From an uncultured beta proteobacterium (GTDB lineage Bacteria; Pseudomonadota; Gammaproteobacteria; Burkholderiales; Burkholderiaceae_C), in assembly GCA_903828235.1 (NCBI GenBank), contig CAIKLM010000075.1, forward strand, positions 1-55,168: a stretch of DNA of 55,168 nt, written 5' to 3'. Positions 48,392-55,168 of this stretch are shown in pieces. How positions within the stretch are numbered: the first letter of the stretch is position 1; each line of letters begins with the position of its first letter. The notes under the pieces are model-generated. The model was not told the origin of the DNA. It worked only from the letters and a program-made list of their open reading frames with translations, and made no database searches. The translations under genes were made by a program, and so were the position numbers.

Positions 48392-50454
48392 GTGCCGCCC
48401 CCGCGCTGGCCCTGACGGTGCCGGGCCCGGGCGGCACCGCGCGCGACGCCACTCTGGCGCGGCAACTGGCCGGCGCCGCCTTCCGGCGCGCCGACACGCT
48501 GCGCGACGAGCGCGGCATCGACCGCGACCACGTCGTCGAGCGCTTCCTGCGCAACGTGCAGGGCCTGTGGCCGCCAGGCCTGGAGCCGGCCTCGGCCACC
48601 GCCGCGCTGGCCGCACGCATCGAGGCTGAGCAGGCGCCGCTGCGCGGCCAGCCCGATGCGGCCGTTGCCGAAGCATTCGCGCAGGCGCAGCAGGCGCTGA
48701 AGGCCGGGCGGCGCGGCCTGCGCGACCACGCCGCACTGGCCCGCGTGCTGGCCTGCGCCGGCGAGGCCAGCCGCCGCACGCTGGGCCTGGTGCCGCACCC
48801 GGTGCAGTGGTCGGGCGTGCGCACGCTGCTGTCCGGCCGTCTGGCCGAGATGCGCACTGGCGAGGGCAAGACGCTGGTGGCCGCGCTGGCCGGCTGCGTG
48901 ATGGCCGGCTCCGGCGCCTCGGTGCACGTGGTGTCCACCAACGACTACCTGGCCGAGCGCGACAGCACCGAGATGGCGCCGCTGCTGGCCTTCTTCGGGC
49001 TGCGCAGCGCGTTCGTGCGCAGCGGCATGGATCCCCCGGAGCGCCGCGAGGCCTACGCCGCGCCGGTGTGCTACGTGGCCGGCAAGGAACTGGTGTTCGA
49101 CTACCTGAAGGACCGCCTCGCCGGCCACGGCGTGGAGCCCGTGCCGGTGGCACGGCTGCGCCGCCTGGCGCCGCAGCCGGCGGCCGCGCAGGCCGGTTGG
49201 GGCGAGCCGTTGCTGCCCGCACTGCACTACGCCATCGTCGACGAGGCCGACAGCGTGCTCATCGACGAGGCCCGCACGCCGATGATCCTTTCGCGCGATG
49301 CGCCAGGCCTGCTCGAGCCCGAGCTGCTGGCCTGGGCCGTGGGCGCGGCGCGCGGCCTGGTCGCGGGCCGGCACTTCGTGCTGCAGGGCAACCGCGAGGT
49401 CGAGCTGCGCGACGCCGCGCTGGCGGCCACGCCGCCCGTGCCCGACACGGTGCGGCCCGTCTGGCGCGCACGCAGCTGGCGCGAACTGCTGTTGCGGCAG
49501 GCGCTCACCGCGCTGCACCTGTTCCACCGCGACCAGCACTACATCGTCGCCGAGGGCAAGGTGCAGATCGTCGACGAGAGCACGGGCCGCACCATGCCCG
49601 ATCGCTCGTGGGAGCAGGGCCTGCACCAGCTCATCGAGGTCAAGGAAGGGCTGCAGCCCACGCCGGGCCGCGAGACGCTGGCGCGCATGACCTTCCAGCG
49701 CTTCTTCCGCCGCTACTACCTGCTGGCCGGACTCACCGGCACGGCCGCCGAGGCCTCGCGCGAGCTGTGGGCCGTCTACGGCCTGGCGGTGCGCCGCATC
49801 CCCACGGACCGCCCCGAGCTGCGTCGGCGCCTGCCCGACCTCTGCCTGCCCGACGCCGCCGCGAAGTGGCGCGCCGTGGCCGACGATGCCGCCGCGGCCG
49901 CTGCGCGCGGGCAGCCGGTACTGGTGGGCACGCGCAGCGTCGAGGCCTCCGAGCAGGTGGCCGCCGAGCTGCAGCGCCGAGGCCTGGCGCACGTGGTGCT
50001 CAACGCGCGGCAGGACGCCGAGGAAGCCGCCATCGTCGCCGCCGCGGGCGCGGCCGGACGCATCACGGTGGCCACCAACATGGCTGGCCGCGGCACCGAC
50101 ATCAAGCCCGAGCCGGCCGCGCTGGCCGCCGGCGGCCTGCACGTGATCCTCACCGAGTACCACGAGTCACGCCGCGTCGACCGGCAGCTCTTCGGCCGCG
50201 CCGCGCGCCAGGGGCAGCCCGGCTCGGCGCGCGCCATCGTCGCCGCCGGCGACCCGCTGTTCCACCGCTTCGGGGCCGGCAGCAGCCGCATCCTGGCTGC
50301 TATGCCCGGCGCGCTGCGCCGGGCCCTGCTGCCGCTGGCCGTCTGGCACGCGCAGACGCGCGCCGAGTGGCAGGCGCGGCGCAGCCGGCTGCAGACCCTC
50401 AAGCAAGACCGCGAACTGCCACGCATGATCGGCTTCTCCGGATCGCTCCGATGA
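48388..50454 (+). CDS. Shortened SecA-like translocase ATPase
   Basis: A 688-residue protein with the full SecA motor. Walker A is TGEGKT (157-162, within EMRTGEGKTLVAAL). STNDYLAERD and the DEAD box IVDEADSVLIDEARTP (Asp285) follow. Then come DESTGRTMPDRSWEQGLHQLIEVKEG (PPXD/NBD1 hallmark), LTGTA, VGTRSVEASEQ, and motif V/VI TNMAGRGTDI (563-572) with ESRRVDRQLFGRAARQG. Housekeeping SecA is about 900 residues. Here the long C-terminal helical scaffold/helical wing region and the zinc-binding tail are missing; the protein ends soon after LFHRFG. It is therefore not the essential SecA but a specialised paralog dedicated, by context, to the neighbouring export proteins. Its start overlaps the minigene stop; its stop overlaps the next start (ATGA). 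Confidence 0.9.
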   Translation: MSAAPALALTVPGPGGTARDATLARQLAGAAFRRADTLRDERGIDRDHVVERFLRNVQGLWPPGLEPASATAALAARIEAEQAPLRGQPDAAVAEAFAQAQQALKAGRRGLRDHAALARVLACAGEASRRTLGLVPHPVQWSGVRTLLSGRLAEMRTGEGKTLVAALAGCVMAGSGASVHVVSTNDYLAERDSTEMAPLLAFFGLRSAFVRSGMDPPERREAYAAPVCYVAGKELVFDYLKDRLAGHGVEPVPVARLRRLAPQPAAAQAGWGEPLLPALHYAIVDEADSVLIDEARTPMILSRDAPGLLEPELLAWAVGAARGLVAGRHFVLQGNREVELRDAALAATPPVPDTVRPVWRARSWRELLLRQALTALHLFHRDQHYIVAEGKVQIVDESTGRTMPDRSWEQGLHQLIEVKEGLQPTPGRETLARMTFQRFFRRYYLLAGLTGTAAEASRELWAVYGLAVRRIPTDRPELRRRLPDLCLPDAAAKWRAVADDAAAAAARGQPVLVGTRSVEASEQVAAELQRRGLAHVVLNARQDAEEAAIVAAAGAAGRITVATNMAGRGTDIKPEPAALAAGGLHVILTEYHESRRVDRQLFGRAARQGQPGSARAIVAAGDPLFHRFGAGSSRILAAMPGALRRALLPLAVWHAQTRAEWQARRSRLQTLKQDRELPRMIGFSGSLR

Positions 50455-51338
50455 CACCACTCCACACCCTACTCGCCGGGCCGCATCGCCGCGCTGGCAC
50501 CGCGTTGCGGGCAGCCGTCCTGGCCGCGTCTGCCCTGGCCGTGACGGCGGCCGTGCCGGCCACGGGCGCCGCCGCCGGCGGCGCGACCGCCTACGACTGC
50601 CTGATCGAGCCGGCCCGCGTCGTCGAGCTGCGCAGCCCGGTGGCCGGCATCGTGCAGGAGGTGCACACGCAGCGCGGCGCCAGCGTGCGTCGCGGGCAGC
50701 CCCTCGTCAGCATCGAGAGCAGCGTCGAGCGCAGCGCCGCCGAGGCGGCCGCGTTCCGCGCCGAGGCCCAGGGCGCGCTGCTGACGGCGCGTAACCGGCT
50801 CGCCGCGGCCCGCGACAAGGCCCGCCGCATGACCGAGCTGCACGAGGAGGCCTTCGTGTCCGCGCAGGCGCGCGACGACGCGCAGGCCGAGCTGCGACTG
50901 GCCGAGTCGGAGCTCAAGAGCGCCGAGGAGGCGATCGCGCTGGCGCGGCTGGAGCACCGGCAGGCGCTTGACCAGCTCGGCCGCCGCGTGCTCAGCAGCC
51001 CCTTCGACGGCGTTGTGGTCGACCAGTACCTCTACCCCGGCGCGCTGGTCGACGGCGGCGAGGGTCGCAAGCCCATCCTCAAGATCGCTCAGATCCACCC
51101 GCTGGCGGTGCAGGCCATCCTGCCGTACCGGCTGTTCCCGCAGCTGCGCGTGGGGCAGGCGGTGACGGTGCGGCCCGAGGCGCCGTTCGGCGGCGCGATC
51201 GCCGCGCGCGTGCGCACGGTCGATCGCGTCATCGACCCCTCTGCCGGCACCTTCGGCATCGTGGCCGACCTCGACAACCGCGACCAGAGGCTGCCGGCGG
51301 GCATCCGATGCAAGGTCACGCTGGACGCGGTGCGCTGA
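50451..51338 (+). CDS. Exported HlyD/MFP-type periplasmic adaptor
   Basis: A 295-residue protein with a signal peptide (basic start, then AAVLAASALAVTAAVPATGAAA). Its fold is that of an RND/MFP-type adaptor: lipoyl half VVELRSPVAGIVQEVHTQRG, an alpha-helical hairpin of about 100 residues with many Glu/Arg/Ala, the second lipoyl half RVLSSPFDGVVVDQYLYPG, then a beta-barrel (VQAILPYRLFPQLRVGQAVTV) and a membrane-proximal part (VIDPSAGTFGIVADLDN). It is the third HlyD-like component of this operon and the only one with a cleavable Sec signal. The ATGA overlap with the secA-like gene ties it to the operon. It probably contacts the TolC-like channel. Confidence 0.87.
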   Translation: MTPLHTLLAGPHRRAGTALRAAVLAASALAVTAAVPATGAAAGGATAYDCLIEPARVVELRSPVAGIVQEVHTQRGASVRRGQPLVSIESSVERSAAEAAAFRAEAQGALLTARNRLAAARDKARRMTELHEEAFVSAQARDDAQAELRLAESELKSAEEAIALARLEHRQALDQLGRRVLSSPFDGVVVDQYLYPGALVDGGEGRKPILKIAQIHPLAVQAILPYRLFPQLRVGQAVTVRPEAPFGGAIAARVRTVDRVIDPSAGTFGIVADLDNRDQRLPAGIRCKVTLDAVR

Positions 51339-51380
51339 CCGAGCGGTGTGCCCGGGCGGGCTGTCCGCGTGGCGGACTGG

Positions 51381-51391
51381 TGACAACGTCA
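51381..51391 (+). promoter_or_regulatory. Small palindrome upstream of bchE
   Basis: The 128-nt gap between the export operon and bchE contains TGAC-AAC-GTCA (51381-51391), a short hyphenated palindrome that could be an operator half-site pair. It matches neither the FNR box (TTGAT-N4-ATCAA) nor the PpsR/CrtJ pattern (TGT-N12-ACA). TTGAGT/TTGACG hexamers follow at 51394-51404, but I found no -10 box at 16-18 nt. This is a weak call. Confidence 0.25.
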
Positions 51392-51467
51392 TGTTGAGTT
51401 GACGCAGGGCAAGGCCCCGCCCGGATGGCCGGCCTAGCGTGGGTGCCCCATTCCCGGGAGCGACCCC

Positions 51468-53198
51468 ATGCGCGTGCTGCTGATCCACCCCAACTACCAC
51501 TCCGGCGGCGCCGAGATCGCCGGCAACTGGCCGCCGGCCTGGGCGGCCTACCTCACCGGCACCCTCAAGGCGGGCGGCTACGGCGACGTGCACTTCGTCG
51601 ACGCGATGACGCACCACCTCGACGACGAGGCCGTGCGCGCGCGCATCGCCGAGCTCAGGCCCGACATCGTGGGCTGCACCGCCATCACGCCGGCCATCTA
51701 CAAGGCCGAGCGGCTGCTGCAGATCGCCAAGGAGCTGGACCCGGCCATCGTGACGGTGCTCGGCGGCATCCACGGCACCTTCATGTACCCGCGGGTGCTG
51801 AAGGAGGCGCCCTGGATCGACGCCGTGGTGCGCGGCGAGGGCGAGCAGGTGGTCCTGAACCTCGTGCGCGCGGTGGACGACGGCAGCTTCGCACGTGACC
51901 GCAACGCCGTGAAGGGCATCGCCTTCGCGGCGGCCGACGACGCGGTGGTGGCCACGCCGGCCGAGCCGGCCATCGCCGACCTGGACCGCATCAAGCCCGA
52001 CTGGGGCATTCTCGAGTGGGACAAGTACATCTACATCCCGCTGGGCGTGCGCGTGGCCATCCCCAACTTCGCGCGCGGCTGCCCGTTCACCTGCACCTTC
52101 TGCAGCCAGTGGAAGTTCTGGCGCGAATACCGCATCCGCGATCCCAAGGCCGTGGTCGACGAGATCGAGGACCTGGTGAACAACCACGGCGTCGGCTTCT
52201 TCATCCTGGCCGACGAGGAGCCCACGATCCACCGCAAGAAGTTCATCGCCTTCTGCGAGGAACTCATCGCGCGCGGCCTGCCGGCCAAGGTGCAGTGGGG
52301 CATCAACACCCGCGTGACCGACATCCTGCGCGACGAGCAGCTGCTGCCGATGTTCCGCCGGGCCGGCCTGGTGCACGTGAGCCTGGGCACCGAGGCGGCG
52401 GCGCAGTTGAAGCTCGACCGCTTCAACAAGGAAACCACGATCGAGCAGAACAGACGAGCCATCCGCCTGCTGCGCGAGGCCGGCATCGTGACCGAGGCGC
52501 AGTTCATCGTGGGCCTGGAGAACGAGACCGCCGAGACGCTGGAAGAGACCTACCGGATGGCCCGCGACTGGAACCCCGACATGGCCAACTGGGCGATGTA
52601 CACGCCCTGGCCCTTCAGCGACCTGTTCCAGGAGCTCGGCGACAAGGTCGAGGTGTTCGACTTCGAGAAGTACAACTTCGTGACGCCGATCATGAAGCCC
52701 GACGCGATGGACCGCGCCGAGCTGCTGGACCGCGTGATGAACAACTACCGCCGCTTCTTCATGAACAAGAGCTTCTTCCAGTACCCCTGGGAGGGCGACA
52801 AGTTCCGGCGCAAGTACCTGATGGGCTGCCTGAAGGCCTTCCTGAAGAGCGGCTTCGAGCGCACCTTCTACGACCTCGGCCGCGTGGGCTACTGGGGCCC
52901 GCAGAGCCGGAAGAAGGTCGACTTCAAGTTCGCCGACGCGCGCGTGCACGCGCGACCCGACGCGGAAGCCATCGCCGCGGCCGACGAGGCCTGGGTCACG
53001 ATGCACGGCCCGAAGATCGAGATGCGGCGCAAGAAGGGCGAGGAGATCGCCGCCGCGGCGCTGGCGGCCATCGGCGCGCTGGAGTCCCGGCCGGAGCCCG
53101 CGGCCGTGGCGGCCTGCGGCGGTGGCGGCCAGCTCAGCGACGAGGAGGCCGAGGCTGCGCTGAGTCGGCGCCCCATGGCGCCGGCCGACGGCGACTGA
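51468..53198 (+). CDS. bchE: Anaerobic Mg-protoporphyrin IX monomethyl ester cyclase BchE
   Basis: A 576-residue B12-binding radical SAM enzyme. Residues 1-150 form the cobalamin-binding-type domain ([21 protein letters not shown] ... [12 protein letters not shown]). The radical SAM CxxxCxxC motif is [10 protein letters not shown], with Cys205, Cys209 and Cys212 holding the [4Fe-4S] cluster. The NWPP and YPWEG segments and overall length fit BchE. The enzyme makes the isocyclic ring E of bacteriochlorophyll from Mg-protoporphyrin monomethyl ester without O2, taking oxygen from water. A Shine-Dalgarno GGGAG (51456-51460) lies 7 nt before the ATG. bchJ follows after 3 nt. Its presence shows a phototroph able to make bacteriochlorophyll at low oxygen. 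The C-terminal 60 residues, rich in Ala/Glu, look like a disordered tail. Confidence 0.93.
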   Translation: MRVLLIHPNYHSGGAEIAGNWPPAWAAYLTGTLKAGGYGDVHFVDAMTHHLDDEAVRARIAELRPDIVGCTAITPAIYKAERLLQIAKELDPAIVTVLGGIHGTFMYPRVLKEAPWIDAVVRGEGEQVVLNLVRAVDDGSFARDRNAVKGIAFAAADDAVVATPAEPAIADLDRIKPDWGILEWDKYIYIPLGVRVAIPNFARGCPFTCTFCSQWKFWREYRIRDPKAVVDEIEDLVNNHGVGFFILADEEPTIHRKKFIAFCEELIARGLPAKVQWGINTRVTDILRDEQLLPMFRRAGLVHVSLGTEAAAQLKLDRFNKETTIEQNRRAIRLLREAGIVTEAQFIVGLENETAETLEETYRMARDWNPDMANWAMYTPWPFSDLFQELGDKVEVFDFEKYNFVTPIMKPDAMDRAELLDRVMNNYRRFFMNKSFFQYPWEGDKFRRKYLMGCLKAFLKSGFERTFYDLGRVGYWGPQSRKKVDFKFADARVHARPDAEAIAAADEAWVTMHGPKIEMRRKKGEEIAAAALAAIGALESRPEPAAVAACGGGGQLSDEEAEAALSRRPMAPADGD

Positions 53199-53201
53199 GC
53201 C

Positions 53202-53825
53202 ATGACCACGGCCGCCGCCGACGCCGGGCTCATCGGGCCCAACGCCATCACGCGCATCGCGCAGGTGCTGCCGGCCTGGCGCGGCACCGCCTGGGCCGCG
53301 GAGCTGTTCGAGCGAGCGGGTCTGGCGCGCCACTGGCGACAGCCGCCCGAGCAGATGGTGCACGAGGACGAGGTGCGCGCGCTGCACGCGGCGCTGCGCC
53401 AGGCCTTGCCGGCGGGCGAGGCCGCGGCCGTGTCGCGCGCCGCCGGCCGCGCCACGGCCGACTACCTGCTGGGCCACCGCATCCCGCGCGCCGTGCAGCA
53501 CCTGCTGAAGTGCCTGCCCGCGCCGGCGGCGGCGCGCCTGCTGCTGAAGGCCATCACGGCCCACGCCTGGACCTTCGTCGGCAGCGGCGAGTTCGGCGTC
53601 GCCTGGCCCCGGGGCCGCCGCGCGCGGGGCGCGGCCGAGGTGGAGCTGCAGATCCGCCGCAACCCGCTGTGCCGCGGCCAGCGCAGCGGCGTGCCGGCTT
53701 GCGACTACTACGCCGCCACCTTCGAGCGCCTGTTCCAGGTGCTGGTGCACGCCGGTGCGCGCGTGCAGGAGACGGCCTGCGAGGCCTGCGGCGACGACGC
53801 GTGCCGCTTCGAGCTGCGCTGGTAG
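53202..53825 (+). CDS. bchJ: Bacteriochlorophyll synthesis protein BchJ (V4R domain)
   Basis: A 207-residue protein ending in a V4R-type domain: NPLCRGQRSGVPACDYYAAT, then VQETACEACGDDACRFELRW, with the Cys-rich end typical of BchJ/V4R proteins. BchJ was first named a 4-vinyl (8-vinyl) reductase of chlorophyllide. Dedicated vinyl reductases (BciA, BciB) have since been identified, and BchJ is now better viewed as an accessory or tetrapyrrole-handling protein. It is co-directional with bchE with a 3-nt gap, as in other purple bacteria. The start at 53202 is the first ATG after the bchE stop. Confidence 0.88.
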   Translation: MTTAAADAGLIGPNAITRIAQVLPAWRGTAWAAELFERAGLARHWRQPPEQMVHEDEVRALHAALRQALPAGEAAAVSRAAGRATADYLLGHRIPRAVQHLLKCLPAPAAARLLLKAITAHAWTFVGSGEFGVAWPRGRRARGAAEVELQIRRNPLCRGQRSGVPACDYYAATFERLFQVLVHAGARVQETACEACGDDACRFELRW

Positions 53826-53883
53826 CGCCGCGTCGGGTCTGGCCCGAAGCCGGCGCCCGGCGCCTTCAGCAGGCCGGCCGTGC

Positions 53884-53915
53884 GGGGGCAGCATCGAAAG
53901 GCGATGCTGAGCCCC
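53884..53915. terminator. Bidirectional hairpin between bchJ and the convergent hydrolase gene
   Basis: A perfect 8-bp stem, CAGCATCG and CGATGCTG (53889-53909), closes an AAAGG loop. It can be extended by GGGG/CCCC on the outside after a small internal loop. It lies between two convergent genes, 58 nt after the bchJ stop and just beyond the end of the minus-strand gene. It is suited to end transcription from both sides, although no T tract is present. Confidence 0.6.
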
Positions 53916-53919
53916 ACGT

Positions 53920-55146
53920 CTAGCGCAAGGCGGTGGCGGGCTGATCGCCTGCTGCAGCCGGCTGTGGCGCCAGCCACGCCCGCAGCCGATCACGCACGCC
54001 CGCATCGGTGAGCAACGCCAGGTGCCCGACGCCGTCGGCCACGTGCGTGTGCGCGGGCTCGAAGTGCAGCGCGCGCGCCGGGTCGGCGTGCCAGCCCAGG
54101 GCGCTGGCCAGGGGCACGAGGCCGTCGCCCAGCGCGTGGCGGCCGGGCGCGCCACCCGCGGCGCCCAGCAGGCCCACGACGGCGTGGCAGCGCACACCCG
54201 CGGGCAGCGGCACCGTGAGGGCCGGGTCCTCGAGCAGGTGGCCGTGTCGCAGTTCGGTGATGCCGGCGCTGCGCAGGCGCGCCAGGCGTGCAAAGGGCGC
54301 CGCGTAGGGCGTGGCGGCCAGCAGCGTGGTCGCGGCGTGGCCCAGCCGCTCCAGGGGCGCGCCGTGGTGGGGCGTGCCCAGGAAGGCCAGGTCGCTCACA
54401 CGCGCCGGCCAGCGCAGGCCTTGCGCCGTGGCCTGGCGCAGCGCGCTGCGCGCCACCAGCCCGCCCATGCTGTGGCCCACCAGCACCAGGCGCTGCACCG
54501 GCAGCGGCCAGGCCGCCAGCAGCAACTCCAGCAGGGCCGCCAGCTCGGCGCCATTGCGCGCGATCGCGCGGCCGCTGTTGTAGCGCAGCGCCAGCGGCGT
54601 GAAGCCGGCATCGGCCAGCATCGTGAGCGTTTCCGGTGGCCAGGCGCGTTCGTTCATGCACAGGCCGTGGGCCAGCAGCGCGAGATCCGGCCGCGCCTGC
54701 GGCAGCTGCTGCCGCAACGCCTCGGGCTGCAGCGGCAGCGGTCGACCGTCGTGAAGCAGCGCCATGGGTGTGGCCAGGGGGTTGCCGCTGGCCTCGAGGT
54801 GGTCGCCGAGCACGCCGTTGAGCGCAGACACCAGGGCTTCGCGGCCGGGCTTGGGCTCAGCGTCGTCGGCCGTGGCTGGCAGCTCCCGGGCCAGCAGGCC
54901 CAGCAAAGCCTCGACCCCACCGCCCACCAGGCGCGTGGTGCCCCGCACCGTGCGGTACACCAGCCCGGTGATGCCGCGCGTGCGGCCATCGGTCGGCGCC
55001 GCCGTCAGCCCGGGCACGCGGGCGATGCCGGCGTGCACGGCCTCGGCCAGATCGACCAGGCCCGCCGTGGCCTCGGCGACCAGGCGCGCGGTGCCGCGCA
55101 CCGCGGCCGCCGAAGGCCTGCGCCAACGGCGTGGCGTCGCGCTCAC
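53920..55146 (-). CDS. Alpha/beta hydrolase (lipase/esterase-like)
   Basis: A 408-residue protein on the minus strand. The N-terminal 150 residues are Ala-rich and unassigned. A hydrolase fold follows: LALLAHGLCMNERAW (oxyanion strand), LVLVGHSMGGLVARSAL with nucleophile Ser226 in a GHSMG elbow, FLGTPHHGAPL, and a C-terminal HTHVADGVGHLALLTD that can supply the His. GDGLVPLASALG may hold the acid residue. These features fit esterases or lipases that act on acyl esters, perhaps PGAP1/lipase-like; the substrate is unknown. The GTG at 55146 is the chosen start, but the frame stays open to the right edge of the window, so the true start may lie outside. It is convergent with bchEJ. Confidence 0.8.
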   Translation of the reverse strand: MSATPRRWRRPSAAAVRGTARLVAEATAGLVDLAEAVHAGIARVPGLTAAPTDGRTRGITGLVYRTVRGTTRLVGGGVEALLGLLARELPATADDAEPKPGREALVSALNGVLGDHLEASGNPLATPMALLHDGRPLPLQPEALRQQLPQARPDLALLAHGLCMNERAWPPETLTMLADAGFTPLALRYNSGRAIARNGAELAALLELLLAAWPLPVQRLVLVGHSMGGLVARSALRQATAQGLRWPARVSDLAFLGTPHHGAPLERLGHAATTLLAATPYAAPFARLARLRSAGITELRHGHLLEDPALTVPLPAGVRCHAVVGLLGAAGGAPGRHALGDGLVPLASALGWHADPARALHFEPAHTHVADGVGHLALLTDAGVRDRLRAWLAPQPAAAGDQPATALR

Positions 55147-55168
55147 GCCGGCCCCGCCGCCGGCGGGC

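Noticed and set aside
43782..48941. A 1,719-codon open frame on the minus strand opposite the export operon
   Set aside because: No recognisable motif and biased Arg/His/Gln/Ala content; the + strand genes are clearly real (TolC, HlyD, M50, SecA motifs).
48388..50454. Reading the SecA-like gene as the housekeeping secA
   Set aside because: It is about 200 residues shorter than normal SecA, lacks the C-terminal scaffold and zinc tail, and lies inside a dedicated export operon.
51339..51467. PpsR/CrtJ-type TGT-N12-ACA site upstream of bchE
   Set aside because: TGT and ACA triplets occur, but the only nearby pair is 18 nt apart, which does not fit the pattern.
53826..53919. Small gene between bchJ and the hydrolase gene
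   Set aside because: The gap is only 94 nt and is largely taken up by a strong hairpin; no start with ribosome binding site was seen.

Overview
This is a very G+C-rich window that reads like a chromosome of a phototrophic betaproteobacterium (Burkholderiales, Rubrivivax-like). The phototroph assignment rests on bchE and bchJ near the right end. The taxon is my inference from gene content, codon use and domain style, not from a database search.

Left block (1-3619, + strand): the 3' part of an lrgB-type membrane protein gene, then glcF (glycolate oxidase Fe-S subunit) after 5 nt, then two tandem DUF3667 zinc-ribbon/membrane paralogs. A hairpin at 3666-3686 probably ends this unit.

Central block (3949-42132): one uninterrupted reading frame of 12,727 codons, about 38 kb. 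It encodes a secreted giant protein. In order it carries a basic leader with a LEPR-XLL-type motif (LEPKLLLSADALP, residues 60-72), a beta-sandwich, 18 RTX/HCBP-type calcium-binding modules, about 17 CARDB Ig-like repeats, PPC and IPT-like domains, propeller-like regions and about nine putative-Ig (He_PIG) repeats. These are followed by an RHS/YD-like segment, a dockerin-like EF-hand pair, an alpha/beta-hydrolase-like domain whose nucleophile position is Gly, an intact HExxHxxG metalloprotease motif, cadherin-like repeats and a highly charged C-terminal helix. It has neither a conventional Sec signal peptide nor a C-terminal RTX secretion module. The gene is preceded by a 329-nt leader rich in hairpins and direct repeats.

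Secretion block (42210-51338): a small VPLPA/PEP-CTERM-type exported protein, then five tightly packed genes: a TolC-like outer membrane protein, an HlyD-type adaptor with an N-terminal GAF-like region, a PqqD-like + M50 site-2-protease + HlyD fusion, a shortened SecA-like ATPase, and a second exported HlyD/MFP-type adaptor. The five genes touch or overlap (TGATG, ATGA junctions and a coupled 15-codon minigene). I propose that these parts form a type I-like export route for the giant protein. In it a SecA-like ATPase and the polytopic M50/HlyD protein stand in for the missing ABC transporter, and the PqqD-like domain may read the LEPR-XLL leader. This is the most unusual content of the window; I know of no characterised system of this composition.

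Right block (51468-55146): bchE and bchJ (anaerobic isocyclic-ring formation in bacteriochlorophyll synthesis) on the + strand, then a convergent alpha/beta hydrolase gene, with a strong hairpin between them. I saw no rRNA, tRNA, CRISPR array or insertion sequence.
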